Assembly (NCBI GenBank): GCA_937871915.1
Contig: CALMPG010000051.1
Coordinates: 36,264-100,263 of the forward strand
From: an uncultured Phycisphaerales bacterium
GTDB lineage: Bacteria; Planctomycetota; Phycisphaerae; Phycisphaerales; UBA1924
DNA length: 64,000 nt
Reading direction: 5' to 3'
Below are positions 48,849 through 57,316 of the stretch, piece by piece. The notes beneath the pieces are model-generated. The model did no database searches. It was not told the DNA's origin and saw only the letters and a program-made list of their open reading frames with translations. The position numbers and the translations under genes were made by a program. The number at the start of each line of letters is the position of its first letter. Position 1 is the stretch's first letter.

Positions 48849-49598
48849 TCAACCCTCCCTCGGCCCGAAGAGCTCGACCACCTCGCCTTCGCCCGCTCCG
48901 GCGCGCCCCCCAACGGCGATGACCCGGTCGCCGGGCAGAACTTCCACGCACCGCGATCCCGTAAACGTCCCGAACGCGGGCAGCACGCCCACCCGATCGC
49001 GGGACCTGAACCAGAAGCACCGGGCCCGAACGCCGTGCGACGGCCCCGCCAGCGAAACGGCCGGGTGGAGGTGGCCGCAGAGCACATACGCCCGGCCGTT
49101 GGCCTCATCCGGTTCGTGGGCGAACGCCAACTCACCGTCCCCGGCTTCCTGGTGCGGCCCCGGCACCACGCGCACGCGCCAGTCCGGGGGTGGATCGCCC
49201 GCCCGGACATCGTGATTGCCGCGCACCAGCAGCACGTCGAGCGAAGTGTGGCGTGCCCGCCACGACGCCACCGACTCCATGGTTGCCGGCGCCCGCCCGC
49301 TTGCGGCGTGGATGAGATCGCCGAGGATCACCAGTCGGCGTGCCGAGAATCGCTCGATGAGCAGGCTCAGGCGCGAGAGGTCTTTCGTCGTGGCTTGTTC
49401 GGGAACCGGCACCCCGCCCGCCCGGAATGCCGCCGCCTTGCCGAGGTGCGGGTCCGCGATGCAGAGCGTTGCCCGGCGCGGCCACCAGAGGGCGCGATCC
49501 GCGAGCGCGTGGAGTGTCTCACCGCCCCAGTCGAGCGCGGCCGCGTCCGGCGCGCCTCCCGGTGCTTCCGCCGCCGCTCTTGGTTCTGCCAGCGCCAT
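48849..49598 (-). CDS. pdeM: Ligase-associated DNA damage response endonuclease PdeM
   Basis: 249 residues, a calcineurin-like metallophosphoesterase. Metal motifs are in order: ADPHLGKAAAFR, VILGDLIHA, VRGNHDVR and LCGHLHPAVSL. This matches the PdeM family that is encoded with an Lhr-type helicase, an exonuclease and an ATP-dependent DNA ligase. Here the first 80 bp overlap the 3' end of the helicase gene in another frame, so the two are tightly linked. The ligase and exonuclease partners are not adjacent in the window. Confidence 0.88.
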   Translation of the reverse strand: MALAEPRAAAEAPGGAPDAAALDWGGETLHALADRALWWPRRATLCIADPHLGKAAAFRAGGVPVPEQATTKDLSRLSLLIERFSARRLVILGDLIHAASGRAPATMESVASWRARHTSLDVLLVRGNHDVRAGDPPPDWRVRVVPGPHQEAGDGELAFAHEPDEANGRAYVLCGHLHPAVSLAGPSHGVRARCFWFRSRDRVGVLPAFGTFTGSRCVEVLPGDRVIAVGGRAGAGEGEVVELFGPREG

Positions 49599-52161
49599 TC
49601 ACGTTCCCTCGCGAAGCCTTGGGACTCGCACGCTCTCCCTCGCCGGGCGGACTTCCCGGGTTGTCTTCAAGTCTACGGGCCATCCGCTTGACCATGTCCG
49701 CCCACTTCTCGCTCGAGAGCGTCGTGGCCCGCAGGTGCTCGGCCCAGATGGGGAACGCGAGGGGTGTGAGTGTGTGGGGCTCCTGCAGCACCAGCCGCTG
49801 CGAGGCGGCCCGCTCCAGACCTTCCTTCAGGCGCGCGATCTCCAGTTGGTTTTCCAGCACCTCGCGCCGGGCCTGGTCCAGCAGCATGTTCTCCGGGTCG
49901 AACTCCTCGAAGACGTCGAAGAACATCTCGCTCGACGCTTGAAGGTGGCGGGCGGGTTTCTTGGTGCCCGGGAAGCCGGGGACGACCAGCCCCGCGATCC
50001 GCGCGATGTCGCGGAACTGCCGGCGGGCCAGTTTCGAGATGTTCAGGCACGCGGCGAGGTCGTCGAGGAGGTTGTCCGTCGAGAGCAGGGCGGCCCACTC
50101 GGCGGCGTCGATCGCCATCGGTGAATCGGACCGAAGCCCGATGCCATAGTCATTCGCGACGGAGGTCACGGTGATGGGCGAGCACTTGGAGAGTCGATAC
50201 GCCAGCAGCGCGCCCATGCCCTCGTGCGCGGCCCGTCCCCGGAAGGGGAACACGAACACGTTGTGGACTTGCTCAACCTTGATGGCTTCGACAAGCAACT
50301 CATCCGGGGCAGGGATCACCGACGCCGCGGCTTGCATCTCCAGGATCGGCCGCACCGCACGCATCTCCGCGTCCTCGTACACGCCTTGGCGTGCCGCGTC
50401 GAGCTTGCTGCGCACCGCCGCGGAGAGCTGCGTGGACAGGCTGAACCGCCCGCCGTCCCAGCGCGGCACGATGCCGGACTTCTTCGTTGAGCGCTGGACG
50501 TACGCGGTCATCTCCCGCACGCGAAGAAGTTCCAGCACCCTTCCCGAGAACACGAACCTTGCCCCGACGCTCAGCCGGGCGATGAAACTCTCCTCGATGT
50601 GCCCGAGGGTCTTGCCGGACTGGTACTTGACGCTCATCGACGTCTCGCCGGTGATCGTCCCGATGGTCATCCGGTGCATGCGGGCCAGGCGATCGTCGGG
50701 CACGACCCAGCGCCCTTCGCGGAAGGTGATCCGCGAGAAGTGCGGATAGGCGGTGAGCGCCGGCCCGCCCTGGTGCACGAAGTCCATGGCCCAGTTCCAC
50801 TCGCGGTCGCCCAGCCCGGCGTAGGCGTTGGTGGTCATCACCTCTCGTCGCATCTCGCTCTCGACGAACCCGCCGGCGCACGCCATCGTCGCCAGATGCT
50901 GCACGAGCACGTCGAGCGCCCCCTCGATGGGCGGGCGCGACTCGATGCGGCCCTCGCGTGCGGCGTCGCGAGCCGCCGCGAACTCGATCAACTCGAAGGC
51001 GTGGGCCGGGACTCCGAGGACACGGCTCCTCGCGCCCGGCTGATGCCCCGATCGCCCGGCGCGCTGCACCAAACGGGCGATGCCCTTGGGGCTTCCCACC
51101 TGCAGCACCTGATCGACCGGCGCGAAGTCCACACCCAGGTCGAGGCTCGAAGTACACACCACGCACTTCAATCTCCCCGCGTCGAGCATCGCCTCGACCT
51201 TGGCGCGAAGGGAGCGGTCCAGCGACCCGTGGTGGATTGCCACCTGTCCGAGCAGGTCGGGCGCTTCGGTGATGAGCCTCCGGAACCACAACTCCGCCTG
51301 CGATCGGGTGTTGGTGAACAGCAGCGTCGAGGTCGCCCCCCGCACCGCCTCGATCACCTCGCCCACCGACCGCGTCCCGAGATGCCCGGCCCACGGGAAT
51401 CGCTCGATGTCCTTCGGGATGATCGTGTCGATCGCCAGGTCCTTGGGCAGATCGCCCCGAATCAGCACGGGCTCAACGCCTTGGCGCGCGCTCCCGGTGC
51501 GCATTTCAGGATTCGTGCGCCCAAGCAGCACGTCCCGGGCCTGTTCCAGGTTTCCCAGCGTCGCCGACACGCCCCATGTCCGCACTGCGGGCACGAGCGA
51601 CCGCAGGCGGGCGAGTGCCAACTCGGTCTGCACGCCGCGCTTGGTGCCGATGAGTTCGTGCCACTCATCCACCACCACGCACCGCAGCGACGCGAACCTC
51701 TCCCGGGCATCCGGGTAGCTCAGGAGCAGCGTCAGGCTCTCCGGCGTGGTCACCAGCGCCGTCGGCAGGCGCTCCTTCTGTCGCCGTCGCACGGACTGGG
51801 CCGTGTCCCCGGTTCGCATCTCGACCGTCCACGGCAGGCCCAACTCCGCCACGGGCTCGGCCAGCGCGGCCGTCGTATCCCCGGCCAGCGCCCGCAGCGG
51901 CGTGATCCACAACACGCGGAGCGGCGCCCCGACCGCCGCCGATCGCCCTCGCTTCACGAGCCCGCGCCCGGCCTCCCCGGCTCGCACCCCCTCGATCACC
52001 GGCCCCATCCACGCCGCCCACGTCTTCCCGACCCCCGTCGGAGCATTGATCAGCCCGCTCCGCCCCGCAAGGTACGCTTCCCAGGCACGCACCTGAAACG
52101 CGAACGGCGTCCAGCCGCGCGCATCGAACAACCGTCGGAGTGTGTCGGGCAGGTGTTCCAT
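49519..52161 (-). CDS. Ligase-associated DEXH box DNA helicase (Lhr-core family)
   Basis: 880 residues. Helicase motifs: INAPTGVGKTWAAW (I), ALVTTPESLTLLLSY (Ic), VVVDEWHELIGTKRG (II, DEWH), GVSATLGNLEQ (III), LLFTNTRSQAELWF (IV), CTSSLDLGVDFAPVDQVLQVG (V) and QRAGRSGHQPG (VI). A winged-helix and Lhr-core domain follow. Such helicases unwind DNA and are thought to act in repair of strand breaks. The C-terminal 35 residues are Gly/Arg-rich. ATG 52161 was preferred over 52248, which would overlap the HpnC start. TATGAT about 34 nt upstream may be the -10 box. Confidence 0.92.
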   Translation of the reverse strand: MEHLPDTLRRLFDARGWTPFAFQVRAWEAYLAGRSGLINAPTGVGKTWAAWMGPVIEGVRAGEAGRGLVKRGRSAAVGAPLRVLWITPLRALAGDTTAALAEPVAELGLPWTVEMRTGDTAQSVRRRQKERLPTALVTTPESLTLLLSYPDARERFASLRCVVVDEWHELIGTKRGVQTELALARLRSLVPAVRTWGVSATLGNLEQARDVLLGRTNPEMRTGSARQGVEPVLIRGDLPKDLAIDTIIPKDIERFPWAGHLGTRSVGEVIEAVRGATSTLLFTNTRSQAELWFRRLITEAPDLLGQVAIHHGSLDRSLRAKVEAMLDAGRLKCVVCTSSLDLGVDFAPVDQVLQVGSPKGIARLVQRAGRSGHQPGARSRVLGVPAHAFELIEFAAARDAAREGRIESRPPIEGALDVLVQHLATMACAGGFVESEMRREVMTTNAYAGLGDREWNWAMDFVHQGGPALTAYPHFSRITFREGRWVVPDDRLARMHRMTIGTITGETSMSVKYQSGKTLGHIEESFIARLSVGARFVFSGRVLELLRVREMTAYVQRSTKKSGIVPRWDGGRFSLSTQLSAAVRSKLDAARQGVYEDAEMRAVRPILEMQAAASVIPAPDELLVEAIKVEQVHNVFVFPFRGRAAHEGMGALLAYRLSKCSPITVTSVANDYGIGLRSDSPMAIDAAEWAALLSTDNLLDDLAACLNISKLARRQFRDIARIAGLVVPGFPGTKKPARHLQASSEMFFDVFEEFDPENMLLDQARREVLENQLEIARLKEGLERAASQRLVLQEPHTLTPLAFPIWAEHLRATTLSSEKWADMVKRMARRLEDNPGSPPGEGERASPKASRGNVNGAGRTKSGGGSTGRRAGRGRARLGR

Positions 52162-52226
52162 GTCGTGCTCGCCCCCGTCTCCCGCGGGGAGATCATAAAC
52201 GCGGCCGCGCACCCTACGCTGGTGCG

Positions 52227-53294
52227 ATGTCCGCAACCGCACCCGCACCCATCACGCTCGATCCTCGCACCCCGCCGATCGACCTGCTCCCGCTCATCGG
52301 CCCCGCCGAAGAACGAACCGGCGATCTCCCGCCCATCTCCCCCGCCGAGGCCCTCGCCTACTGCCGCGGCCTCGCCACGACCCACTACGAGAACTTCAGC
52401 GTTCTGACGTCGCTGGTGCCGAAGCACCTCCGCGACGACTTCGGCGCGATCTACGCCTTCTGCCGCTGGGCGGATGACCTCGGCGACGAGACCGGCAGCA
52501 CCCCCGAGGCCCGCGCGCGCTCCGAGCGGCTGCTCGCCTGGTGGCGCACCTCGCTGCACGAGTGCTTTGCACCCGAGGGTCCCGGGCCCGCCCACCCCGT
52601 GTACATCGCCCTCCGCGAGACCGCCCGCCGGCACGAGCATCTCACACCCAAGCCCTTCGAGGACCTCATCGACGCCTTCGTGCAGGACCAGCGCAAGGGC
52701 ATCGCTTCCGACCCCTCCACGCACTACCAGACCTGGGCCGAGGTGCTCGACTACTGCACCCGCAGCGCAAACCCCGTGGGACGCATCGTCCTGACCTTGG
52801 GCGGCCACGCCCCGCCGGAGGTCGATCCCGCGAATGCCCACCTGTACGCCATGTCCGATGCCACCTGCACGGGCTTGCAACTCATCAACTTCTGGCAGGA
52901 TGTCCGGCGCGACCTCCGCGAGCGAGATCGGGTGTACATTCCCATCACCGGCCCGGACGGCGGGCCGACGGGAATCACCCCCGACCTGCTCAAGGACTGC
53001 ATCGACCGGCCTGACGACCCACGCTGCCGCGTCCCGTTCATCCGTGGCGTTCGCCCGCTGGTTGACCGTACCCATGAGATCCTGGTTGCGGGCAGCCCCC
53101 TCCCGGGCTCCCTCGATTCGGGGCTTCGGCCGGTGGTTTGGCTGTTCGGTGCGGGGGGCGACGCTATCCTCAGGGCCGTTCGGCGGATGGGGTGTGCCAC
53201 GCTCTGGGATCGTCCAAGGCTGGATTCAACCGAGAAAGCCCTGCTCGTTGGCCGGGCATGGCTCATGAAACGCTTCGGGGCTTCCCGTCCCTGA
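52227..53294 (+). CDS. hpnC: Hydroxysqualene synthase-type squalene enzyme HpnC
   Basis: 355 residues, squalene/phytoene synthase fold. The first Asp-rich motif is FCRWADDLGDE, and the second region reads LINFWQDVRRDLRERDRVYIP. HpnC converts presqualene diphosphate to hydroxysqualene in the three-enzyme route to squalene. TACGCT (52215-52220) lies 6 nt before the ATG, indicating a leaderless promoter; the divergent helicase gene is 65 bp away. hpnD follows 50 nt after and hpnE after that, as in hopanoid clusters. The assignment between HpnC and HpnD rests on order and motif context. Confidence 0.88.
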   Translation: MSATAPAPITLDPRTPPIDLLPLIGPAEERTGDLPPISPAEALAYCRGLATTHYENFSVLTSLVPKHLRDDFGAIYAFCRWADDLGDETGSTPEARARSERLLAWWRTSLHECFAPEGPGPAHPVYIALRETARRHEHLTPKPFEDLIDAFVQDQRKGIASDPSTHYQTWAEVLDYCTRSANPVGRIVLTLGGHAPPEVDPANAHLYAMSDATCTGLQLINFWQDVRRDLRERDRVYIPITGPDGGPTGITPDLLKDCIDRPDDPRCRVPFIRGVRPLVDRTHEILVAGSPLPGSLDSGLRPVVWLFGAGGDAILRAVRRMGCATLWDRPRLDSTEKALLVGRAWLMKRFGASRP

Positions 53295-53344
53295 GCGGCG
53301 GGGGGCGGGGGGGCGGGGGGCCGAGCATCAGCGGAGTCGAATGA

Positions 53345-54328
53345 TTGGGCAGTGCCGGCGTCGCCACTTCCAACCCCCTGCGTCCCCGCGTGGGCCCGAC
53401 GACCTCGGTTGTTCCGGCCCTGCCCGGGATTGAGGACGCGCGGCTCCGCCACTCCTTCGAGACCTGCGCCCGCATTACCCGCGAGCGGGCACGGAACTTC
53501 TACCACGGCCTGCGCCTGACGCCCGATCCCCGGCGCGGGGCGATCTATTCCATCTACACCTGGATGCGGGCGGCGGATGACCTCGCCGACGAGCACAAGC
53601 CTCTCGACGAGCGTCGGAGGAATCTCGCCGAGTTCCGTGGGCTCACCGAACGCTGCCTCGGGGGCGAAGCGCCCGGCGCCGACATGGACGCGTGGTGGCC
53701 CGCCTTTGCCGCCACGTGCGCCTCGTACCCGATCGACCCGATCATTTTCTCCGAGATGCTCGACGGCCTCGAGAGCGACCTCGACCACGACACCTATCCC
53801 GACGACGATGCGCTGTCCCTGTACTGCTATCGCGTCGCCGGGACCGCGGGTCTGGCCTGCCTGTGGATCTGGGGCCTGCGCGAGGGCGCCGACGCGGCGA
53901 AGGCCCGCGAACTCGCCCTGCGGCGCGGCCAGGCCTTTCAGCGCACCAACATCCTGCGAGACTTTGCGCAGGACTTCGATGAAACGCCCTCGCGTGTGTA
54001 CATCCCCGCGTCGGCTCTCGGTGCGAATCGCCTCACCGGCGAGGATCTCCGTCTGTGGCGCGACGACGGCCGTTGCACCCGGCTCGTGCTCGACCAATGC
54101 CGCATCGCCAGGGAGCACTACGACGCCTCGGCCGATCTCGAGTCGATGATCGACCCCGCCTGCGCCCCGACGCTCTGGGCCATGACCCGGATCTATGCCG
54201 GCATTCTGACGCTCATCGAGCGGGAGCCGTCGCGCATCGCCGGCGAACGTCGCGTCCGCCTTGCGGGCGCCAAGAAGGTCTCCATCGCCCTCGGCGCGGC
54301 CCTGTGGGCCAAGGTTGGTCGCTGGTGA
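53345..54328 (+). CDS. hpnD: Presqualene diphosphate synthase HpnD
   Basis: 327 residues from TTG 53345. It condenses two farnesyl diphosphates to presqualene diphosphate. Motifs: ARNFYHGLRLTPDPRRGA near the start, YTWMRAADDLADE (first Asp motif), FQRTNILRDFAQDFDETPSRVYIP (second Asp motif). No ATG or GTG gives a better start; GGAG lies 9 nt before the TTG. The 50-nt gap from hpnC is very G-rich. Gene order C-D-E supports the name. Confidence 0.88.
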   Translation: MGSAGVATSNPLRPRVGPTTSVVPALPGIEDARLRHSFETCARITRERARNFYHGLRLTPDPRRGAIYSIYTWMRAADDLADEHKPLDERRRNLAEFRGLTERCLGGEAPGADMDAWWPAFAATCASYPIDPIIFSEMLDGLESDLDHDTYPDDDALSLYCYRVAGTAGLACLWIWGLREGADAAKARELALRRGQAFQRTNILRDFAQDFDETPSRVYIPASALGANRLTGEDLRLWRDDGRCTRLVLDQCRIAREHYDASADLESMIDPACAPTLWAMTRIYAGILTLIEREPSRIAGERRVRLAGAKKVSIALGAALWAKVGRW

Positions 54329-54398
54329 GCGCCGCCCGCTCTGCTCCGGGCGGCACGGGCGGCTGGCCCGCCCGTGCGTGCTGCAACCGAGGTGAACG

Positions 54399-55766
54399 GT
54401 GAGTGGGGAAGCCCTGATCATCGGCGGCGGCCTCGCGGGCATGGCCTGCGCCATCCGCCTGGCCGAGCGCAACGTCCCCGTCACGCTGCTCGAAACCCGC
54501 AAGAAACTCGGCGGACGCGCGACGTCGTTCCAGGATGTCCGATCCGGGCGCTGGCTCGACAACTGCCAGCATGTCGTCCTCGGGTGCTGCACCAACTACC
54601 TCGACCTGCTCGGCCGATTGGGCGTCCGCGACAAGATCGTCTGGCACCGGGAGCAGCACTGGATCGAGGAGGGCGGGCGCACGAGCACCATCGGGCCGGG
54701 CGCCCTCCCCGCCCCGGCCCACTTCACTCGCTCGTTCCTCGGCGCTTCGTTTCTGTCGCTCGGCGAGAAGCTCCGCATCGCCCGCGCCTGCTCGCGCATC
54801 CTGCGCGTCGATCGGCGAAGCCACGCGGGCGAGACCTTCGCGGCCTTCCTCGGGGTCGCCGGCCAGACCGACCGCCTCATCCGCCGCTTCTGGTCGCCCA
54901 TCGTCGTCAGCGCGTGCAACCTCGACACCGATCGCGTCAGCGCGGCCGTTGCCCTGCACGTCTTCCAAGAGGGCTTCCTCGCCAACACCGTCGCGGCGGA
55001 CATCGGCGTTCCCGGGGTGCCGCTCCTCGACCTGTACGAGAACGCGGGCGCGCTGATCGAGCGTTCCGGCGGGCGCGTGCTCCTGGGCGAGGGCGTCGAG
55101 TCCATCGACCGTCACGGCGCGACCACCACCTCCGGCGAGCGTCATGCCGCCGAGTTCGTGGTCTGCGCCGTGCCCGTGGAGCGTGTCAATCGGATGATCT
55201 CCGACGGCTGCCGCGCCGGCGACGACCGGTTCGCCCGGCTCGACGCCTTCACCCACAGCCCGATCCTCGGCGTCCATCTCACCTTCGATCGCCCCGTTCT
55301 CCCCAACCACCCCCACGCCGTCCTCGTGGATCGTCCGACGCAGTGGCTCTTCCGCAAGGACGCCGAGGGCACATACCTGCACGCCGTTATCAGCACGGCC
55401 GACGCCTGGCTCCCCCTCACCGAGGAACAGATCGGCCAGCGAGTCCTCGCCGACATCCACGCCTGCCTTCCCGCCTCGCGCGACGCGACCCTTGTGAGCG
55501 TGCGGGCCGTGAAGGAAAAACTCGCCACCTTCGCCCCGACTCCCGGTATCGAGAAGATCCGTCCCCGGGCCACCGGCCCCTCCGGCATCATTCTCGCCGG
55601 CGACTACACCGACACCGGCTGGCCCGCCACCATGGAGGGGGCCACCCGCAGCGGATACACCGCGGCGGCCGCGGTGCTCGGCCAACACCCCAACACCATG
55701 CTCATCCCCCCGCTCCCCATCGCCACCCTGGCCCGCCTTGCGGGCCTGAGAGAGCCTCTCGCGTAG
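54399..55766 (+). CDS. hpnE: Squalene-associated FAD-dependent desaturase HpnE
   Basis: 455 residues from GTG 54399. HpnE reduces hydroxysqualene to squalene. The FAD-binding Rossmann start is IIGGGLAGMACAIRLAERN with LLETRKKLGGRATSFQD; the C-terminal FAD motif is GIILAGDYTDTGWPATMEGATRSG. It completes the C-D-E set. No squalene-hopene cyclase is in the window, so the end product (hopanoid or other) cannot be told from here. Confidence 0.9.
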   Translation: MSGEALIIGGGLAGMACAIRLAERNVPVTLLETRKKLGGRATSFQDVRSGRWLDNCQHVVLGCCTNYLDLLGRLGVRDKIVWHREQHWIEEGGRTSTIGPGALPAPAHFTRSFLGASFLSLGEKLRIARACSRILRVDRRSHAGETFAAFLGVAGQTDRLIRRFWSPIVVSACNLDTDRVSAAVALHVFQEGFLANTVAADIGVPGVPLLDLYENAGALIERSGGRVLLGEGVESIDRHGATTTSGERHAAEFVVCAVPVERVNRMISDGCRAGDDRFARLDAFTHSPILGVHLTFDRPVLPNHPHAVLVDRPTQWLFRKDAEGTYLHAVISTADAWLPLTEEQIGQRVLADIHACLPASRDATLVSVRAVKEKLATFAPTPGIEKIRPRATGPSGIILAGDYTDTGWPATMEGATRSGYTAAAAVLGQHPNTMLIPPLPIATLARLAGLREPLA

Positions 55767-55809
55767 ACGCGAGGAGACTCACATACCATTCCTTAACACG
55801 GAGCACCCC

Positions 55810-57057
55810 ATGGGCCATTCCTGCTGCGGCAATCACAACCACCACAAGGACACTGGCGAGGAGTGCCGCGGCCAGTCCGCCAAGGCCTCTCGCTCATCCA
55901 TCGGGGCGCTGTGGATCACGGTCCTCGTGGTCGCCATCGGCGCCGGCGCGGCGACGATGTACGCGCTCGACCAGCCGACCGCCGCCCCGGCAGCGTCCGC
56001 GAAGCCCGCGGGCGCGGCGCCCCCCGCGACGCCCCCCGCCGCCGAGCCCATGAAGGGCGTCGTCCGCCACGGGCGCGTTGATCCCATCGCCAAGCCGACC
56101 ACCGGCGCGCCCGTCCGCATCGCCACCTACAACATCGAGAACTTCTTCGACAACGCCCTCCCCGCGGGCGGCTCCGGCGGCGGAACGGCCGTCAAGCCCG
56201 CGGCCCATCGCCGGGCCGCCGCGGAGGCCATCCACAAGATCAACGCCGACATCATCGCCTTGCAGGAGATCGAGTCCAAGGAAGTTCTCACGAGGTTCCG
56301 CGATGAGTACCTCAAGGACATGGGCTACGCCTACGTCTGCTCCCTCGACGCCGGCGACGGGCGCGGCATCGAGCAATCCCTGCTCTCGCGATTCCCCATC
56401 AGCGATGAGAAGAACTGGCCCGGCGTCGCGCTCGACGCCGTCCACCCGAACAACCTGGGCAACAAGAAGAACCCGGAGGCGGGCAAGCCCATCGTCCTGC
56501 ACCGCTCGCCGCTGCGTGCGACGGTCTCGGTTCCCGCACGCGAGGGGGCCAAGGCCGTGGACATCACGTTCTTCGTCGTCCACCACAAGTCCGGCCCGTA
56601 CTACGGCTACGAGCGAGAGGCCGAGGCCGCCAAGGTCCTCTCGCTCGTTCGCGAGTTCGAGAAGGACCACCCCGGCCGGCCCGTGCTCGTGCTGGGCGAC
56701 TTCAACGCCCGCATGACCGAGTCGCCCGTCGAGATCTACACCGGCGGCGGCCTTGTGAGCGCGATGACGGGCGTTCCCGGCGGCGTCGAGTCCACCGAGT
56801 TCACGTCCCACGTCTCCGGTCGGACGATCGACCACATCCTCGTCAACGCCCCCGGCGCGGCCATGGTCGCCCTGGATTCCCGCTTCGTCCTTGGCACGCT
56901 CCAACGCCCCGAGGGCGTGGACTGGCGCAAGACCCAGCCCCCCGCCGGGTATTGCAGCGATCACTACCCGGTGGTGGTGGACCTCATCGTCGCCGACTCC
57001 GCCGGTGCGCCCACGCACGGGTTGACCCCTGCCGTCCGACCGCCGACCGCACCATAG
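55810..57057 (+). CDS. Membrane-anchored endonuclease/exonuclease/phosphatase family protein
   Basis: 415 residues. The N-terminus MGHSCCGNHNHHKD is a Cys/His cluster that may bind metal, followed by one membrane helix (SIGALWITVLVVAIGAGAAT) and an Ala/Pro linker. The EEP domain begins at about residue 100: IATYNIENFFDNA, IIALQEIESKEV, VVHHKSGPYYG, LVLGDFNARM, and YCSDHYPVVVDL carry the catalytic Asn, Glu, His and Asp. Topology suggests the phosphatase/nuclease domain faces outside the cytoplasm. It follows hpnE by 43 nt, but a functional link is not evident. Confidence 0.85.
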   Translation: MGHSCCGNHNHHKDTGEECRGQSAKASRSSIGALWITVLVVAIGAGAATMYALDQPTAAPAASAKPAGAAPPATPPAAEPMKGVVRHGRVDPIAKPTTGAPVRIATYNIENFFDNALPAGGSGGGTAVKPAAHRRAAAEAIHKINADIIALQEIESKEVLTRFRDEYLKDMGYAYVCSLDAGDGRGIEQSLLSRFPISDEKNWPGVALDAVHPNNLGNKKNPEAGKPIVLHRSPLRATVSVPAREGAKAVDITFFVVHHKSGPYYGYEREAEAAKVLSLVREFEKDHPGRPVLVLGDFNARMTESPVEIYTGGGLVSAMTGVPGGVESTEFTSHVSGRTIDHILVNAPGAAMVALDSRFVLGTLQRPEGVDWRKTQPPAGYCSDHYPVVVDLIVADSAGAPTHGLTPAVRPPTAP

Positions 57058-57230
57058 GTGAGTGCTTTGCATCAGAGTCGTTCGGGTGGTTCGGCCATCG
57101 TTAGGATTATTAGCGCGGACGCCACCGATTGGAATCTCATCCCCAGTCGGTGGATAGTCTGTCGTCTGCGTTCTACGCAGAACGCCGATTGAAGAACTTG
57201 AGTCGAGTTCTGACAGACATGGCTGTGCAC

Positions 57231-57259
57231 TTGCACAGGAACATCCCTTTAGGTATGCT
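57231..57259 (+). promoter_or_regulatory. Promoter of the dockerin/propeller protein gene
   Basis: TTGCAC (57231-57236) and TATGCT (57254-57259) are spaced by 17 nt. Transcription would start near 57266, consistent with a start codon at 57317 and not upstream. Confidence 0.6.
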
Positions 57260-57316
57260 GCGCGATGTTGGGTCATGTCATTCCTTAACCACTCTCCAAT
57301 GAACAAGGGAAAACAC

